A stretch of DNA of 37,519 nt, from positions 1 to 37,519 of the forward strand of contig JAFTFU010000160.1 of NCBI GenBank assembly GCA_017458285.1, written 5' to 3'. The stretch's first letter is position 1. Every line of letters begins with the position of its first letter. This document shows, piece after piece, positions 17,324 through 24,606 of this stretch. The translations under genes were made by a program, and so were the position numbers. The notes beneath the pieces were generated by a model that worked only from the letters and a program-made list of their open reading frames with translations, did no database searches and was not told where the DNA came from. The DNA is from Clostridia bacterium (lineage in GTDB: Bacteria > Bacillota > Clostridia > TANB77 > CAG-508).

Positions 17324-18254
17324 TTAATAATTTTTATTTCTACATAAATGATAAGGCTTTGCTATTGATTTTATCTTTTTAGAAGCTGTAAAAAAATAAT
17401 CATTTATATCTATAGCATTAGTATTGTCAACTTTATTTTTTATATAATCAATTACAACTATCATACTTGCTCTTATTTCAACTTCATATTTTGAAGAATA
17501 CTCTATTTCAACCTTATTATCTATAATATTTGTAAGTTCTTCATTATACTTAATTATTCCTAATGCTCTCAAAGTCTGTGGTATTTTGTAATCTGCACAT
17601 CCGAACTAAATGAGAATAATCAACTTTAATTTTTTCCATTTGTTCTCTTAAATGAAGTATATCAGATGTTAATAATTGAGCTAATTTGTAAAAGTAAATA
17701 GTCTTACCATCATACTCTCTTTCATCCTTAAATGATGAAAAATTATTTATGATAATTTCAAATAATTCTGTATCACTACTTATAGAATAAATATAGCCAT
17801 AAAAATTGCCATTCATTTTTTCTTTTACTATTTTACTTGTTTTGTTTAATGTTTCGTATCTTTCTTTAATAAAAGGAATCTCAACATTTCCTTTTAACAT
17901 AAGCTTAAATTCTTCATAATTTATGTCATATAAATCTTCTAAATTTCTATCTTTAATAAATTTCAACATTGCATAAAGTAATGCATCTGATCCATCTTTT
18001 TCGCCTAATTCTGTATCTATAGTCCATTTTGGCGTACCCCAAAATGAATAATCTATTGAATCAAAAATAAGTATAAAATTTATGATGTTTTCAATTCCTA
18101 AATCAAAAATATTATACGTATTATTACTAAGCCAATGTTTTAATCCTTTGCAGTCAATTGTTGTGATAAATTCATTCAATTTATCATAATTAATTGTTAC
18201 ATATTTTGAATTATTCATTACATATTTACAACTATCTATAACTTTTTCTAACAT
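17324..18254 (-). pseudogene. Queuosine salvage protein (Q-nucleotide glycosidase family, DUF2419), frameshifted
   Basis: Family members release queuine from queuosine nucleotide for tRNA wobble-base salvage. The N-terminal part (17550-18254) has LKHWLSNNTYNIF, then FWGTPKWTIDT and KDGSDALLYAMLKFI, which match the family's W-and-G/S-rich core. It ends out of frame after VDYSHLVRM. The next frame continues exactly as the family should: GCADYKIPQTLRALGIIKY, then EVEIRASMIVVIDYIK, to a stop at 17324. Together they give a normal length of about 310 residues. The break is a one-base shift near 17603-17612, where there is no homopolymer run. It may be a real inactivation or a sequencing error. Gene start is GAAATATG at 18254. 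Confidence 0.8.
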
Positions 18255-18390
18255 ATTTCTCTCATTTCTTTTTTTAATTCTATTTTAGTTGAACTATCTT
18301 TATTTAAGTATATCATATTTAATAAATCATAAATATACTTTCTATTCAGCTTAGCTACTTTTAAATTTGCTACTTGTTTTAATTTCTTAA
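18248..18390 (-). pseudogene. C-terminal remnant of a second serine recombinase
   Basis: In frame before a stop at 18248-18250 the minus strand encodes KLNRKYIYDLLNMIYLNKDS, then TKIELKKE. The recombinase at 9565 ends with KLNRKYIYDLINMIYLNKDG, then IKIEYKKK. Homology begins near 18383 and no catalytic domain is left. It shows that a second recombinase copy once stood here, in the same orientation, about 8.7 kb upstream of the intact one. The stop lies just before the start of the queuosine gene. Confidence 0.85.
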
Positions 18391-18483
18391 GACCTCACTC
18401 AGCTCTTAACTATCACGTTCCTGTTGAAATTCCTGAAGTTCAGTCTTGCAAAAACTACATTTTTCACTATTATTTCACCTTCT

Positions 18484-18892
18484 TTATTTATATTCGTATT
18501 TAGCAACTTCACAATTTCCAATAACTAATTTTAATAAATCATCATCTTCTGGTATTCCATTAAAATAACAATTTACGGGTATACTAATTCCAATATCCCT
18601 CAAAATCAAAATCTGATTTGTTTATACCTTCAAATTCTCCAAAATCTCTTTCAATAATATCCTCATCATAAATAATAGGTATATTTTTATTCTCATTTAT
18701 TATCTTTGCAGTTTGCTTTGCTCTTATTAATGGAGAACATATAATTAGATCTATTTTTTCATTTTTTAATACTTCTCCTGTTTCTTGTGCTTGTTTTATT
18801 CCTTTTTCATTTAGCTCTATATCTGCTCTTCCTTGCACTTTACCTAAAACATTCCATTCTGTTTGTCCATGTCTCGTTAATAAAATTCCCAT
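18484..18892 (-). pseudogene. Histidine phosphatase family protein with internal deletion
   Basis: The 5' part (18584-18892) encodes a phosphoglycerate-mutase-like N-terminus: LLTRHGQTEWN with the catalytic RHG, GRADIELNEKG, CSPLIRAKQTA, and ERDFGEFEG with the acidic residue. It stops at EGYWN. Downstream, another frame reads GISIPVNCYFNGIPEDDD and continues to CEVAKYEYK with a stop at 18484, which is the usual C-terminus of the family. The part between, including the second catalytic histidine (normally in VTHGG), is missing. A deletion of roughly 60-70 codons with a frame change explains this. It is not functional as a phosphatase. Confidence 0.85.
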
Positions 18893-18951
18893 ATTTTTCT
18901 CCTTTTTACTAATGTATAAAGTATTTGCTAATTTGAATTATTTTAATTCTT

Positions 18952-19980
18952 TTAATTATTATCCTTTTTTTCAGATTCTTCTATTAGCATATCAAAATCC
19001 GATTTATATAGTTTGTCTTGTTTCACTCTGTATTTTTCAAATTCTGTTAATGCTTTATCACAAGCTATTTCATGTGATATTTTTCCTGCATCTTTTAATA
19101 TATCTCTATCATCTGAAAGTAAAAATTTATCAATTCTATTTGCCCAATCTTCCATTGTCATTGGAATATGTCTTCTCGCTCTATTTTCTGCAATTTCTAA
19201 AAACGCACTAACTATACCCTCCAAATCCTGTAATTCATCTTTAGATAAATAATTCTTTGCACTAATAACATCTGATTCCATTATCTTGCCATTCGGTGAA
19301 TTTCTCCAACTCGTTAATCCCATATTTTCTTTTTCTGAATCAGCTCTGTCATAAATTATTTCAGCAGCAGTTTGTTTTGATACTGCATAATGCATTTTAT
19401 TTTGTACTTTTTTAAAGAAGTTTATAGTTATCGGAGATTTTGGATCATAATCTACGCTTGTAGCATAAATATCAGTTACTTTTTGATAAAATCTTCTTTC
19501 TGATAGTCTTATTTCTCTAATTTCTTCTAGTAATTTTTCAAAATAATCCTTATCAATAAACGATCCATTTTTCATTCTTTCTTTATCCAAAACATATCCT
19601 TGAATAGTAAATGTTTTTAGAATATTAGTAGCCCATCTTCTAAATTGTGTTGCTCTTATCGAATTTACTCTATATCCAACTGAAATTATTGCATCCAAAT
19701 TATAAAACTCAACATTTCTTTTAACATTTCTAGTTCCCTCTTTTTGAACTAATTCCATTTTGGAATAAGTTGAATTTTTGTCTAATTCTTTTTCGTTATA
19801 TATATTTATAAGATGCTTTGCTATTGCAGGCTGCTCAACATCAAATAGTTCTGCCATAGCTTTTTGTGTCATCCATAAAGTTTCATTTTCATATCTAACT
19901 TGAATTCCCTTATCCTTTTCCTGAAGTTTAAAAGTTATAAATTCTTCAGTACTACTTCTTATTATTAAATCTCTTGCCAA
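18952..19980 (-). CDS. RhuM family protein (copy 1)
   Basis: About 342 residues, full length for the family. N-terminal DNA-binding-like module with ETLWMTQKAMAELFDVEQPAI (positions about 32-52), then GTRNVKRNVEFYNLDAIISV and GYRVNSIRATQFRRWAT, the conserved RhuM core. C-terminal Fic-like/helical part with FYQKVTDIYATSVDYDP and HYAVSKQTAAEIIYDRAD. RhuM was named from a Salmonella pathogenicity island; function is unknown. A TTG start at 19980 is preferred because AAAGGTG lies 9 nt upstream; the GTG and ATG at 19992/19989 touch that site. It is preceded by junction J6 and followed by the broken histidine phosphatase. Confidence 0.85.
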   Translation of the reverse strand: MARDLIIRSSTEEFITFKLQEKDKGIQVRYENETLWMTQKAMAELFDVEQPAIAKHLINIYNEKELDKNSTYSKMELVQKEGTRNVKRNVEFYNLDAIISVGYRVNSIRATQFRRWATNILKTFTIQGYVLDKERMKNGSFIDKDYFEKLLEEIREIRLSERRFYQKVTDIYATSVDYDPKSPITINFFKKVQNKMHYAVSKQTAAEIIYDRADSEKENMGLTSWRNSPNGKIMESDVISAKNYLSKDELQDLEGIVSAFLEIAENRARRHIPMTMEDWANRIDKFLLSDDRDILKDAGKISHEIACDKALTEFEKYRVKQDKLYKSDFDMLIEESEKKDNN

Positions 19981-19994
19981 TTTTATCATCACCT

Positions 19995-20200
19995 TTGTCT
20001 GAACTATTAGTTTTCCATAAGTCGTAATTACCCTTGCTTTTTTATATTTTTTATCATTTTTTCTTCAAAAAATGTAAAAAAATATCGAATTAAAAGTCTT
20101 TATTTATAAGGACTTGTGAGTAGTTTTCCATGAGTCGGTATATACCAGTTAATTCCGACCTTAGTTAACTTTTCATTGTTATTACTTTTCTCCATAAAAA
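19995..20200 (-). repeat. Cassette junction J6, two-core type
   Basis: Minus strand: ATG at 20195 opens MEKSNNNEKLTKVGINWYIP and continues to a stop at 20100. INW is followed by CATGGAAAACTACTC, a hairpin AAGTC/GACTTTT, TTTTTTTACATTTTTTG and a GATAAA-type -10. A second core without a peptide (GTAATTACGACTTATGGAAAACT, near 20010-20032) lies just before the RhuM gene. The start differs from MNENKT but keeps the INW site. Confidence 0.7.
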
Positions 20201-20360
20201 AACATCCTTTCTATGCTTTAATTACTCAAATTGTTGTTATATTTTCTGCGTTTTCATTCGCAGATATTGTATCACATTTATTACGATTTATAAAGTCAAG
20301 TGCTTCAAAATATTTATCATTACATTTAAAAATTATTTTTCTGGATAATAATATTTTTTA
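20201..20360 (-). promoter_or_regulatory. Intergenic region with extended -10 promoter and 5' hairpin
   Basis: Between RhuM copy 2 and J6. The minus strand carries an extended -10 TGATACAAT (20266-20274) with a TTGACT 22 bp upstream (20294-20299), so the -35 spacing is poor. It is followed at once by a perfect hairpin TCTGCG/CGCAGA (20245-20264), then AAAGGATG before the J6 peptide. Likely drives J6 and RhuM copy 1. Confidence 0.45.
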
Positions 20361-21353
20361 TTATTCACTTTCCTTTTTATTTGGTAATGATTTCATAAGC
20401 ATATCAAAATCACTTTGTAGTTCTTTCATTTCTCTTTCTCTATATATTTGAAATTCTTTTTCTGCTTTTGCTATTGCTTCTTCATGTGATATCTTTCCAT
20501 TACCTTCTAATATTTTTCTTCTATTTAGTAGTATTTGGTTGTCCAATTCGTTTGCCCAATCTTGCATTTTCATTGATCTTTGCTCTAATGCTTGTAATTC
20601 TGCAAAATCTAAAAATTGTGATACTAATAGATTTAATCTCTGTAATTCTATTTCTGATAAATAGTTTTTAGCAATTTTTACATCATCTACTGTAACATAA
20701 TCACCTTTAAAATTAGTCATACCAACATAAGGCTTTTCATTATCTACTCTATCATATATTAATTCTGCTGCAGTATGTTCATGAACTGCGTAATGTAATT
20801 TGTTTTGAACAGTTGCAAAAAATTTTTTTGTTATATCTGCTCTTGGATCATAATCTATACTTGTTGCATAAATATCAGTTACTTGTTGATAAAAGTTTCT
20901 TTCACTTGAACGAATATCTCTGATTCGTTGTAGTAATTCTTTAAAGTATCTATTACCACCCTGTTTTAATCTTTCATCATCAATTGTGAAACCTTTTTGT
21001 ATGTATTCGTGTAACCTTTGAGTTGCCCATATTCTAAATTTAACTGCTACTTCTGACTGAACCCTATATGCTAAAGCAATTATCATATCTAAATTATAGT
21101 GATCAATGTTTCTTTTAACTCTTCTACCACCTTCGTTTTGAACTGTCAACAATTTCTTTACAGTTGAAATTTCAGGTAGTTCTTTGTCTGCATAAATACT
21201 GTTAATATGTTGGCTTATATTTTGTTTAGTAGTGTTATAAATTTCTGCTAATTGATTTTGAGTAAGCCAAATATCTTCATCAGTAAATGTTACATTTACT
21301 TTTGTAATTCCATCTTTATCTTCATAAATTAAAATCTCGTTTTTATTATCCAT
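20361..21353 (-). CDS. RhuM family protein (copy 2)
   Basis: 330 residues, full length. Seen: DEDIWLTQNQLAEIYNTTKQ (about 23-42), then NEGGRRVKRNIDHYNLDMII and AYRVQSEVAVKFRIWAT, FYQQVTDIYATSIDYDPRAD, and HYAVHEHTAAELIYDRVDNE. It is clearly paralogous to copy 1 but belongs to a different subgroup (GGRRVKRNIDHYN instead of GTRNVKRNVEFYN). Ribosome site GAGGAGG lies 6 nt before the ATG. The leader frame of junction J7 runs into this gene and overlaps its first 25 bases, so translation may be coupled. Confidence 0.88.
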   Translation of the reverse strand: MDNKNEILIYEDKDGITKVNVTFTDEDIWLTQNQLAEIYNTTKQNISQHINSIYADKELPEISTVKKLLTVQNEGGRRVKRNIDHYNLDMIIALAYRVQSEVAVKFRIWATQRLHEYIQKGFTIDDERLKQGGNRYFKELLQRIRDIRSSERNFYQQVTDIYATSIDYDPRADITKKFFATVQNKLHYAVHEHTAAELIYDRVDNEKPYVGMTNFKGDYVTVDDVKIAKNYLSEIELQRLNLLVSQFLDFAELQALEQRSMKMQDWANELDNQILLNRRKILEGNGKISHEEAIAKAEKEFQIYREREMKELQSDFDMLMKSLPNKKESE

Positions 21354-21484
21354 AATTGCCTCCTCGTATATTTTTCTAAAATATGTAATAATCTATATTT
21401 TAAAAATTCTATATTTTCAAGCTTTTCAGCTAGTTTTCCATAAATCCGTGTCTCCCAGTTAATGTTAGTTTTATTTTCTTCCAT
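21329..21484 (-). CDS. Small leader ORF of junction J7, 51 codons
   Basis: Begins MEENKTNINWETRIYGKLAE after AAGGAG and stays open to a stop at 21329, overlapping the RhuM copy 2 start. It has the same N-terminus as the short stubs of J1-J5 but no early stop. It may be only an open version of the junction or a real translated leader coupled to RhuM. Protein-level function is doubtful. Confidence 0.4.
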   Translation of the reverse strand: MEENKTNINWETRIYGKLAEKLENIEFLKYRLLHILEKYTRRQLWIIKTRF

Positions 21485-21500
21485 TTGGTTCAACTCCTTT
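21360..21500 (-). repeat. Cassette junction J7
   Basis: Minus strand: AAAAAGGAG, ATG at 21484, MEENKTNINW, core GAGACACGG, then ATTTATGGAAAACTAGCT and an AT-rich block with ATTACATATTTTAG. It aligns over its whole length with J5, although the hairpin is degraded. Confidence 0.7.
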
Positions 21501-21503
21501 TTG

Positions 21504-22175
21504 TTAAATTACTTTTTCAATATAATCATCAAAGATTTTATTCATCACAATTGGAATATTTTTTATAAAAATATTGTATTGTTCTTCATGAGATAATTCT
21601 TTTGTAGTTTTACTTTCGTCTGTTGGAAAATCACTTATTCCTTTAACAATTAACACCTCAACGTGATTCATTTTACAAACATATGCAATTCCGCTTGCTT
21701 CAGTATCAACAATAGTTATATTGTTATCCTTTAATATTAAATAATCATTCCACATTACTAATGGTTTATCAGCTGTTCCAATTATCCCAGTTTTATAATT
21801 AAATTCTAAATCAGATAAATCAATATCAACATTAAATTTTTCTTTTATAAGTGGTTCCGTTTCTCTTACAGTACAATCGTATTGTACCGCTTTATTAGGA
21901 ATAATTATATCATACTGTTTAAACGTATTGTCTACACCTGCACATGTACCAGCAACTACTATTTTTTCTAAATCAAACTTATCAATCATATATTGAGTAG
22001 AAGCTGCTGATGCTACTTTTCTAATATAGCATCTATAAACTATAACTTTCTTGTTATTAATTTCAGTAAAAAAATATTCTCCAAATGGAAATTTTTCACA
22101 CTCTTCATGATTTTTATTAAAATATTTCAATGTTGTTTCCCACTCATTTGATTCTGCAACACTAATTCCTATCAT
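21504..22175 (-). CDS. MTA/SAH nucleosidase-like phosphorylase-superfamily protein
   Basis: 223 residues of the nucleoside phosphorylase/nucleosidase fold. Seen: IGISVAESNEWETTL at the N-terminus (Glu equivalent to the general acid region), KIVVAGTCAGVD at about 70-81 (the glycine-rich loop), DIIIPNKAVQYD, then VDTEASGIAYVC at about 150-161, which holds the ribose-binding MExxA-like Glu, and VLIVKGISDFPTDES, with the Asp that protonates the base. Likely splits a nucleoside or nucleotide; exact substrate unknown. Lone gene between J7 and the reduced junction J8. Confidence 0.82.
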   Translation of the reverse strand: MIGISVAESNEWETTLKYFNKNHEECEKFPFGEYFFTEINNKKVIVYRCYIRKVASAASTQYMIDKFDLEKIVVAGTCAGVDNTFKQYDIIIPNKAVQYDCTVRETEPLIKEKFNVDIDLSDLEFNYKTGIIGTADKPLVMWNDYLILKDNNITIVDTEASGIAYVCKMNHVEVLIVKGISDFPTDESKTTKELSHEEQYNIFIKNIPIVMNKIFDDYIEKVI

Positions 22176-22189
22176 TTTATCACCTCATT

Positions 22190-22250
22190 TTATTAAATAT
22201 GTAAAAATCTTAGTATCAAAAATCTAGTATTTTCAATGGTTTGAATGGAT
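22190..22250 (-). repeat. Reduced cassette junction J8 (tail only)
   Basis: Minus strand: CATTGAAAATACTAG, GATACTAAGATTTTTACATA and TTTAATAAAATGAGGTG before the nucleosidase gene. This matches the hairpin and TTTTTACAT part of J5 but has no start stub or INW site. Confidence 0.5.
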
Positions 22251-22267
22251 GTTTATATTCTTCTTTA

Positions 22268-22810
22268 TTATTTTATCCATTCTTCTCTTAGTAATCCTGT
22301 TATATATTCATCTTCATATTTTCCAGTTGATTGTGATATGAATTTTTTTCTTCTTATTCCCTCATCTTTATATCCAAATCTTAATTGCATTTTATGTGAT
22401 TTTTCATTTTCTTTAAAATATCCATTTTCTAATCTTCTAAGTCCAAGTTCTTCAAAAGCATATTTAATTCTTGCTCCAAATGCTTCAGTTCCATAACCTT
22501 GCCCTTGATATTTTTCATTTAACCAAATACCTCCACCTGCTGTACCATGAACAAAACTTATATTTGTTAATTGAGTTCCACCTATTACCTTATTCTCTTC
22601 TTTAAGAACAATTGCAAAATTGTATAAATTATTTTCAATAGATTTATTTATAAAACTTTTTGCATCTTCTTCTGTATATGGATATGGCACTTGTGCTAGC
22701 CATTTGGTTACATTTAAGTTGTTCAATCCTTCTACCACATCATTTACATCTTGTATTTTCCATTGTCTTAAAATTAATCTATCTGTTTCTATTATTGTAT
22801 TTTCATTCAT
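22268..22810 (-). CDS. GNAT N-acetyltransferase, RimJ/RimL type
   Basis: 180 residues. ETDRLILRQWKIQDVNDVVE at the N-terminus is the usual first strand and helix of RimJ/L enzymes. VPYPYTEEDAKSFI follows at about 40, then GGGIWLNEKYQGQGYGTEAF holds the acetyl-CoA loop (QGQGYGT, about 103-109), and LRRLENGYFKENEKSHKMQ carries the Asn of the motif-B end. Acceptor unknown. The start at 22810 is preferred over the GTG at 22819 because AAGGTG then has proper spacing. Its MNEN start is part of a normal GNAT N-terminus and not a junction stub. Confidence 0.9.
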   Translation of the reverse strand: MNENTIIETDRLILRQWKIQDVNDVVEGLNNLNVTKWLAQVPYPYTEEDAKSFINKSIENNLYNFAIVLKEENKVIGGTQLTNISFVHGTAGGGIWLNEKYQGQGYGTEAFGARIKYAFEELGLRRLENGYFKENEKSHKMQLRFGYKDEGIRRKKFISQSTGKYEDEYITGLLREEWIK

Positions 22811-22924
22811 CTTTTTCACCTTCTTTTTTTAACCTACCTTTTAAGACAGACCCATATTTTCGAGGTTCCGGGCTATCCGTTAAAGCATTTATAACATAAA
22901 AAGTATTCTTCTTTTTCACTATCC

Positions 22925-23000
22925 CATACACTTCTAATTCCCCTTACCTAGTTAATTCCGACTTTAGTTAATTTTTCTTCTTTCAATTTTTTTCACTTTC
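22925..23000 (-). repeat. Degenerate cassette junction J9
   Basis: Minus strand 22986-22948 reads KEEKLTKVGIN from a TTG, then TAG in place of the TGG of INW. The nine bases after it (GTAAGGGGA) nearly equal the J1 core (GTAAGGGGT), followed by ATTAGAAG. The KLTKVGIN part is shared with J6. A more GC-rich stretch of unknown origin follows at 22840-22880. Confidence 0.6.
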
Positions 23001-23018
23001 TTTAATAAACAATATAAT

Positions 23019-23741
23019 TTATAATTGTTGAAAATTTATCAATACAACTTTATCAAAAATTTTCTTTTCTTTAGCCATTTTTAAAACTTTCAATTCATGA
23101 TTTCTATCTAGATAACTAGTTACTGTCCTAGTATAATTATCAATATATCCGGGATGAGTCATTAACTCAATAACAATATCCTTCTTTTGATATTTCGATA
23201 TCATTTCATCTAGAGAATTAATAGAAACATTTTTTATAGTAAAGTTTTTATACAATATGTCAGGTTTTAGTACATCACAGTCAAATTCATTCCTAATAGG
23301 TATATTATATTCTTTGGCAATATCTATTATTGCGTTTTTTATATTTTCATTCTCGCATAAATGATGATGAGTATCTATGTGATCTATTTTAATAATTCCA
23401 TTACTATATTTATTTATTAAATTGATTTGAGCTTTAATTTCGTTATAAGCATCTTCATATGTCAATTTAGTATTTTCTATTTGTTTTTTATTATATAAAA
23501 ATACACCTTTTTCATCAACTAAATTACAATTTTTTAAAACCGGCTTTCCTACTGTCAAATTTATATGTAAGCCTATACAATTTACATTATGTTCGATTGC
23601 TTGCTTAATTGCATATTCAGCACATTCCATATTTGCCATAATTGAAGTACTTGTAATAAATCCATCATTTATTCCTTCTATAATACCATTACTTATACTT
23701 TTAGAAAGCCCAAAATCATCTGCATTAATTATCAATTTCAT
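23019..23741 (-). CDS. ChbG/YdjC-type carbohydrate deacetylase
   Basis: 240 residues of the YdjC fold, metal-dependent enzymes that remove N-acetyl groups from chitobiose or related sugars. Metal ligands are visible: Asp in INADDFGLS (about 5-13) and His in KIDHIDTHHHLCEN (about 118-131). HINLTVGKPVL at about 57 and LMTHPGYID at about 193 complete the active site. Length agrees with the family (about 240-250). AAGGAG precedes the ATG. It is the last intact gene of the island on the upstream side; decayed RhuM sequence lies directly upstream and junction J9 directly downstream. Confidence 0.9.
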   Translation of the reverse strand: MKLIINADDFGLSKSISNGIIEGINDGFITSTSIMANMECAEYAIKQAIEHNVNCIGLHINLTVGKPVLKNCNLVDEKGVFLYNKKQIENTKLTYEDAYNEIKAQINLINKYSNGIIKIDHIDTHHHLCENENIKNAIIDIAKEYNIPIRNEFDCDVLKPDILYKNFTIKNVSINSLDEMISKYQKKDIVIELMTHPGYIDNYTRTVTSYLDRNHELKVLKMAKEKKIFDKVVLINFQQL

Positions 23742-23752
23742 AATCTTACTCC

Positions 23753-23998
23753 TTATTTATATATTTTTGTTTTATATTTTTTTCCATCAGAAGCAGTTAC
23801 CGAGGAATCCTCGACAACTGAATTTTCATCTAATTCATTATCTTTAAAAATATTTTTTAAATGTAATGATATATTATCTATTGAACACTCAAATACTTTT
23901 GCCATTCCTTTTTGAGTTAGCCATAAAGTTTCATCTTTATAAATTGCATCTACAATAATATTACCTTCACTATTTTTATATACAATTAAATCATTATT
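23753..23998 (-). pseudogene. RhuM N-terminal remnant (fragment A)
   Basis: Open frame without a start codon: NDLIVYKNSEGNIIVDAIYK, then DETLWLTQKGMAKVFECSID and DNELDENSVVEDSS, ending KYKTKIYK at 23753. This is the first about 75 residues of a RhuM protein of the copy 2 type; the rest is absent. The expected ATG before NDL has been lost (AATAATGAT). Confidence 0.75.
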
Positions 23999-24318
23999 AA
24001 CTCTCCTCTCCTTTCCTTTCTTCCATTAGCATCTAAATTATAGTATTTAATATTTCTTTTTACATCTCTATTTCCTTCTTTTTGAACTAGTAAGAATTTC
24101 TTACTAGTTGAATTTTCATCCATCTCATAGGTATTATATATATCATTTATATGCATAGTAATATTATTTCTCGTTGTATTAAAAAGCTCACCAATTGCTT
24201 TTTGTGTTAACCATAAATCTCCTTCTTCAAATCTAACTTGAATTCCTTTGTCATGTGTTTGTCTTTCAAAAATCAAAAATTCGGCACTACTACTTCTAAT
24301 AATTAAATCTTTTTTCAC
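23986..24318 (-). pseudogene. RhuM N-terminal remnant (fragment B)
   Basis: 110 codons: MKKDLIIRSSSAEFLIF, EGDLWLTQKAIGELFNTTRN and EGNRDVKRNIKYYNLDA, then an unrelated tail (NGRKERRGELIMI). It equals the first third of RhuM copy 1 and breaks exactly at the conserved YNLD segment. A start and ribosome region remain, so it could still be translated as a short DNA-binding-like protein, but it lacks the rest of the family. Confidence 0.8.
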
Positions 24319-24457
24319 TTTTTATCATCTCCATGTTTTTTATCTAAATTTGAAAACCAAGCTCTTTCATATATTCATCCAATATGCCATAGCCATTTGT
24401 CTTATTTTTTCCAACTGTTTCATAAAAATATATTAAACTATCGATTATTTTAATCTA

Positions 24458-24523
24458 TTAGTTACCAATTATGGCTCTATCTGAATATACTCTATATCCT
24501 TTTAAAATAACCATATATAAGTT
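24458..24523 (-). pseudogene. RhuM central remnant (fragment C) and orphan tail
   Basis: The minus strand reads NLYMVILKGYRVYSDRAIIGN to a stop at 24458; compare NLDAIISVGYRVNSIRATQF in RhuM copy 1. Only about 20 codons remain. Just downstream (about 24345-24450) another open stretch ends GYGILDEYMKELGFQI; it has no start and I cannot assign it. Together with fragments A and B the area 23753-24523 is gene debris. Confidence 0.6.
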
Positions 24524-24550
24524 TTAATATTGAACACTATTTTAACATAA

Positions 24551-24581
24551 AAGCAAGTAGTTTTCAACTAACTACTTGCTT
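24551..24581 (-). terminator. Intrinsic terminator of the ABC transporter operon
   Basis: Perfect 12-bp stem AAGCAAGTAGTT/AACTACTTGCTT with a 7-nt loop, followed on the minus strand by TTTTATG. It lies 25 bp after the permease stop and marks the boundary to the island debris. Confidence 0.9.
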
Positions 24582-24606
24582 AAATATTACTACTAACTAA
24601 ATTAAT

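Noticed and set aside
22840..22885. GC-richer GGTTCCGGGCTATCC stretch as a possible tRNA
   Set aside because: No cloverleaf arms or GGTTCRA loop with matching stems on either strand; probably a relic.
12975..23000. Junctions as classical integron attC sites
   Set aside because: No RYYYAAC/GTTRRRY ends and no tyrosine recombinase are seen; the only recombinase is of the serine type. The similarity is in array layout only.
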